Assembly: GCA_035765195.1 (NCBI GenBank)
Contig: DASTYC010000050.1
Coordinates: forward strand, 124,001-188,000
Direction of reading: 5' to 3'
Origin: CALAED01 sp035765195
GTDB lineage: Bacteria > Actinomycetota > Actinomycetes > Streptosporangiales > Streptosporangiaceae
DNA: 64,000 nucleotides
Made by a program: the position numbers and the translations under genes. The notes under the pieces are model-generated. The model was not told where the DNA came from. It saw only the letters and a list, made by a program, of their open reading frames with translations, and ran no database searches. Each line of letters opens with the position of its first letter. Position 1 is the stretch's first letter. Positions 60,709-64,000 of this stretch are shown here, in pieces.

Positions 60709-62559
60709 TCAGGAGGCGGGGACCCGGACGCCGTTGCTGGTGCTGTCGTCGTACAGGACGACCGAGGTCGGCTGAAAGCCCGGCGGCACGTCGAACAGCA
60801 CAACGCCGGAGAACGTCGAGCCGGGGGAGAGCAGTTGTGGCGCCACGCGGTTCCGGGCCCGCGCGTCGCCGCGCAGCAAGATCGCGCCTGAGCGGTAGTT
60901 GCCGTTGGCGTCGTGGAGCTCTTGGTAGCCGGGCGCGAGCGTGCGGCGCTTCGTCCCGGTGTTGGTCACCGAGAACGGGACCTGGCACAGCTTGCCCTTG
61001 CTCGGCGTGATCCCGGCGACCCTCGCCGCCGCGCCGCACGTGGCCGGGCCCCGGACGACGAAGGTGAACTGCCCGTCCTTGGCTGGTCGGCCGAGCTCGC
61101 CGTCGCTCGGCTGGGTCAGATAGCCGATGATCAGCAGGGCGGCGAAGACGGCCACGACCAGCCCCACGCCGGTGAACAGGCAGCCGCGCACGCGGCGGCG
61201 CCGGCGGGACGCCCGCGCGCCCGGCGGCGGCTGCCCGCCGTAGGACATGGCGTGGGTCGGCGACCCCGGCGCGGGCCCGGCGATGGCACCCGGCATGGTG
61301 CCGGGTCCGGGCCCGGGCCCGGGCCCGGAGGCCATTCCCGGCGCCGGTCCGGGCGGCGGGTACGACGGCGGGTACGACGGCGGATAGCCCGCACCGCTCA
61401 TCGGGCCGGCCCGCGGCGCACCCGGCGGCGACGGCGAAAGCGCCGGCGCCGAGAACAGATGCGACGAGCCGGGCGCCGGCGTCGGCGTAGGCGTCGGCGG
61501 CGATGCGGACGCCATGCCCGGGGACGCCATGCCCGGGGACGCCATGTCCGGGGGCGGCAGGGCGGGCGGCTGGGCCCGCCAGGTCCTGCTGATCTCGCGA
61601 TCCGCCGCCGCCTGGGCGTCGGACGGCCCGCGTGCCGGCTCGTCCGCCGGCCGTTCGGTTCCGCCGACCAGGGAGAGCAACAGCTGCTGCGCGGACGGCC
61701 GTTGACCGGGATCGGCGGCGAGCGCTCGTCGTACGATCGCGCGCAACGCCTCCGGCAGACCGGCCAGATCGGGTTCACCATGCTCCGCGCGGGCCGCCAG
61801 GGCGATCACCGGGCCGGTGCCGTACGGCCGTCGCCCGGTGCCGGCGAAGGCCACCAAGGTGCCCCACGCGAAGATGTCGACGGCCGTGCTGATCTCGCCT
61901 CGCAGCACCTGCTCGGGCGCCATCCAGCCGGGACTGCCGACCAGGAAGCCGGCCTTCGTGTGCTGGGCGGTCGCGTCCGCGGCCCGCGCGATGCCGAAGT
62001 CGATGACCCGCGGGCCGGACACGGACAGCAGCACGTTCGCCGGCTTGAGGTCCCGGTGCACCAGGCCGGCGGCGTGGATGGCGGTCAGCGCCGCCGCGAC
62101 CCCCACCGCCACGCCGTGCAGCGTGCCGGGCGGCAGCGCGCCCTCGGTCTCGATGTACTCGTCGAGCGGCCTGCCGTCGACGTACTCGGTGACGAGATAG
62201 GGCCGGTCGTCCTCCTCGCCGTGTTCGAGGACCTGCGCGGTGCAAAAGGACGCCACCCGCTGGGCGTTGCGCACCTCGTCGCGGAACCGGTTGCGAAAGC
62301 TCGCGTTCGCCGCCAGCTCGGGGCGGATCACCTTGATCGCGACGAGGCGGCCCTCGCCGTCTCGGCCGAGGTAGACGGCCCCCATGCCGCCCTCGCCGAG
62401 CTTGCCGAGCAGTTCGTACGCCCCGATGCGCGCCGGATCGCCTGGCCGCAGCGGCGCGGCCCGGCCGGCTGGGCCGGCCGGGACGGCCGCATCCGCCGGA
62501 CCGTTGTGGTCCGCGGGGTCCGCGGGGTCCGCGCCCGTCCGCTCTGTCCGCTCCCGCAC
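60709..62559 (-). CDS. Membrane Ser/Thr protein kinase with extracellular DUF4352-like domain
   Basis: 616 residues from a GTG at 62559 with GGAGGGAGGGGG upstream; an earlier open frame lacks support. The kinase domain is complete: LGEGGMGAVYLG with the catalytic Lys in VAIKVI (about residue 76), LVHRDLKPANVLL, VIDFGIARA, GSPGWMAPEQVL, and IFAWGTLVAFAGTGRRPYG. A Pro/Met/Ala/Gly-rich linker of about 150 residues includes PGMASPGMASPGMAS and SYPPSYPP repeats. A basic segment and one membrane helix (FTGVGLVVAVFAALLIIGYL) come next. The C-terminal domain with VPFSVTNTGTKRRTLAPGYQELHD resembles DUF4352, probably outside the cell as a sensor. It is inserted between rsmA and ispE, which are often close neighbours. 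Confidence 0.9.
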   Translation of the reverse strand: MRERTERTGADPADPADHNGPADAAVPAGPAGRAAPLRPGDPARIGAYELLGKLGEGGMGAVYLGRDGEGRLVAIKVIRPELAANASFRNRFRDEVRNAQRVASFCTAQVLEHGEEDDRPYLVTEYVDGRPLDEYIETEGALPPGTLHGVAVGVAAALTAIHAAGLVHRDLKPANVLLSVSGPRVIDFGIARAADATAQHTKAGFLVGSPGWMAPEQVLRGEISTAVDIFAWGTLVAFAGTGRRPYGTGPVIALAARAEHGEPDLAGLPEALRAIVRRALAADPGQRPSAQQLLLSLVGGTERPADEPARGPSDAQAAADREISRTWRAQPPALPPPDMASPGMASPGMASASPPTPTPTPAPGSSHLFSAPALSPSPPGAPRAGPMSGAGYPPSYPPSYPPPGPAPGMASGPGPGPGPGTMPGAIAGPAPGSPTHAMSYGGQPPPGARASRRRRRVRGCLFTGVGLVVAVFAALLIIGYLTQPSDGELGRPAKDGQFTFVVRGPATCGAAARVAGITPSKGKLCQVPFSVTNTGTKRRTLAPGYQELHDANGNYRSGAILLRGDARARNRVAPQLLSPGSTFSGVVLFDVPPGFQPTSVVLYDDSTSNGVRVPAS

Positions 62560-62705
62560 CGGACCCCCTCCCTCCCACCCGCGCCCGCCGCCGTGGCCCG
62601 GCCGACGAAGTAGGAGCAACGGTATCCAAGGTCGCGTGCGCGCCGGGCGGCCAAGCGACCGCCCGGGTGCGGGGCCGCGAGCCGCCTCCTTTACGCTTTC
62701 AGAGC

Positions 62706-63617
62706 GTGACAGCCGTGAGCGTGCGCGTGCCAGCGAAGGTGAACCTCCAGCTCAGCGTCGGGCCGCCGCGCGACGACGGCTACCACGACCTGGTGAACGT
62801 CTTCCATGCGGTCTCGCTGTTCGACGAGGTGACGGCGACACCGGCGCCCGGTTTGAGCGTGGTCGTCGAGGCCGATGGCGGCCTCGACATCGACGCGGTT
62901 CCGGTCGGTCCCGACAACCTCGCCGCACGGGCGGCCACCTTGGTCGCCGCGCGGATCGACGTGGAGCCCGCCGTCCAGATCACGATCCGCAAGGCGATCC
63001 CGGTCGCCGGCGGGATGGCCGGTGGCAGCGCCGACGCCGCGGCCGCGCTCGTCGCCTGCAACGAGCTGTGGGACGCCGGACTGGGCGAGGCCGATCTGCA
63101 CGCGCTGGCCGCCGATCTCGGCAGCGACGTGCCGTTCGCCCTGCTCGGCGGCACCGCGGTGGGGCTCGGCAGGGGTGAGCGGCTGTCGCCAGTGCCGACC
63201 GGCGGCAGGTTCGACTGGGTGTTCGCGCTCGCCGACGGCGGCCTGTCCACCGCCGCCGTCTACGCCGAATGCGACCGGCTGCGCGCCGCCGGCGGCGAAC
63301 CGGTACCGGCGCCGCAAGTGTCCGAGGGCCTGATCGCGGCGCTGGCCGCGGGGAACGCCACGATCCTCGGCAGAGAGCTCAGCAACGACCTGCAGCCCGC
63401 GGCGCTGACGCTCCGGTCGTCGCTGGACGCCGCGCTCGCCGCCGGCCGCGAATCGGGCGCGCTGGGCGCGCTGGTGTCCGGCTCGGGGCCGACCTGCGCG
63501 TTCCTGGCCGAATCCGAGGAGCACGCGGTGGATCTGGCGGCCGCGCTGGCGGACCGCGCCGTGGCCAGATCGGTGATCAGGGCGCACGGCCCCGTCCCCG
63601 GCGCGACCGTGCTCTGA
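62706..63617 (+). CDS. ispE: 4-diphosphocytidyl-2-C-methyl-D-erythritol kinase
   Basis: 303 residues. IspE phosphorylates the 2-hydroxyl of CDP-methylerythritol in the MEP route to isoprenoids. GHMP-kinase marks are VRVPAKVNLQLSVGPPRDDGYHDLVNVFHAVSLFDEV at the start, IPVAGGMAGGSADAAAALVACNELWD (the ATP-binding Pro/Gly-rich loop) and GALVSGSGPTCAFLAES near the end. I chose GTG at 62706 because the upstream extension RGREPPPLRFQS is unlike the family; there is no strong ribosome site. It is divergent from the kinase and followed by an ABC-F gene, a common actinobacterial order. Confidence 0.94.
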   Translation: MTAVSVRVPAKVNLQLSVGPPRDDGYHDLVNVFHAVSLFDEVTATPAPGLSVVVEADGGLDIDAVPVGPDNLAARAATLVAARIDVEPAVQITIRKAIPVAGGMAGGSADAAAALVACNELWDAGLGEADLHALAADLGSDVPFALLGGTAVGLGRGERLSPVPTGGRFDWVFALADGGLSTAAVYAECDRLRAAGGEPVPAPQVSEGLIAALAAGNATILGRELSNDLQPAALTLRSSLDAALAAGRESGALGALVSGSGPTCAFLAESEEHAVDLAAALADRAVARSVIRAHGPVPGATVL

Positions 63618-63765
63618 CCGCGGAGGCGGGCCCGCCCCGGTGCGGCATCGCCGAAGCCGTTCCCGAGGGGTTTTCCACAGGGCTTTCGCGGCCCCGCCGC
63701 ATGCCCGCCGCCCGGGTAATGTCGGGGCCGATGACTCGCGTCGGAAGCGGAGCCGCACCACTGTC

Positions 63766-64000
63766 GTGAACCTGATCAATGTTGCCGATGTCGCGAAGGC
63801 GTACGGGCCCAAGCCGTTGCTGCACGAGGTGTCGCTGGGCGTCGACGACACCGACCGCATCGGCGTTGTGGGACGCAACGGCGACGGCAAGAGCACGCTC
63901 GTCTCGATCCTCGCCAAGCGCGTGCCGCCGGACGCGGGCCGGGTGACCCACGCACGCGATCTGCGGGTCGGGTTCTTGACGCAGCGCGACGAGTTCCCCG
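63766..64000 (+). CDS. ABC-F ATP-binding protein, N-terminal part
   Basis: 78 residues from a GTG at 63766, running off the right edge. LINVADVAKAYGPKPLLHEVSLGVDDTDRIGVVGRNGDGKSTLVSILA has the ABC Walker A GRNGDGKST, and RVTHARDLRVGFLTQRDEF leads to the Q-loop. ABC-F proteins have two ATPase domains and no membrane part; members act on the ribosome or in antibiotic resistance. Position just after ispE matches the conserved actinobacterial ABC-F gene. The rest lies beyond the window. Confidence 0.88.
   Translation, partial: MNLINVADVAKAYGPKPLLHEVSLGVDDTDRIGVVGRNGDGKSTLVSILAKRVPPDAGRVTHARDLRVGFLTQRDEFP

Noticed and set aside
60913..62613. 566-codon + strand open frame
   Set aside because: Antisense to the Ser/Thr kinase, whose catalytic motifs are complete.

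Overview
The window is high-G+C actinobacterial chromosome. Evidence: strong G/C third-position bias, frequent GTG starts, the gene run metG-tatD-rsmA-(kinase)-ispE-ABC-F, an actinobacterial-type protein O-mannosyltransferase next to rsmI, F420/LLM oxidoreductases, SARP/BTAD regulation and an Acg-type nitroreductase. A filamentous actinomycete (Streptosporangiales or Thermomonosporaceae-like) fits, but genus cannot be fixed from sequence alone.

Layout. 1-7.7 kb: a truncated S8 protease; an ATP-grasp ligase translationally coupled to an LLM monooxygenase; a TetR regulator divergent from an F420/LLM oxidoreductase-SMP-30 operon; a membrane-anchored pentapeptide-repeat protein. 7.7-24.8 kb: a fused SecDF, a small exported protein, a 3001-residue SpvB/Rhs toxin with a restriction-endonuclease-like tip, a 743-base gene-free gap, an M6 protease carrying a seven-repeat propeller, and two poorly characterised proteins. 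25-31 kb: a redox/low-oxygen-like group (two hemerythrins, TDT transporter, Acg nitroreductase, nitronate monooxygenase, VOC and PPOX proteins) with two DosR-like palindromes. 31-38.6 kb: a DinB-like protein, a frameshifted SARP-ATPase regulator, a secreted trypsin-like protease with a small motif-sharing neighbour, and a DUF4143 ATPase.

38.94-47.66 kb: an 8.7-kb integrative element bounded by a 27-base direct repeat (26 matches) abutting the 3' end of tRNA-Ala(CGC). It carries a large serine recombinase, an XRE protein, two paralogous XRE-DUF5919 regulators sharing GGGGACGTCC operators, HD and NUDIX hydrolases, and a lower-G+C HNH nuclease/Schlafen-AlbA pair. The att repeat lies inside the recombinase reading frame. 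In the circular form the recombinase would end in a C-terminal HTH module that now sits at the opposite end of the element. In the integrated form its frame runs without a stop through the antisense tRNA into a host carboxylesterase. This is the most interesting signal in the window.

47.7-64 kb: core chromosome. It holds the carboxylesterase, a CorA variant, protein mannosyltransferase, rsmI, a membrane glycosyltransferase divergent from a GT2 enzyme, metG, tatD, rsmA, a Ser/Thr kinase, ispE and the start of an ABC-F ATPase. Together these serve translation quality (MetRS, 16S rRNA methylation), envelope glycosylation and isoprenoid supply.
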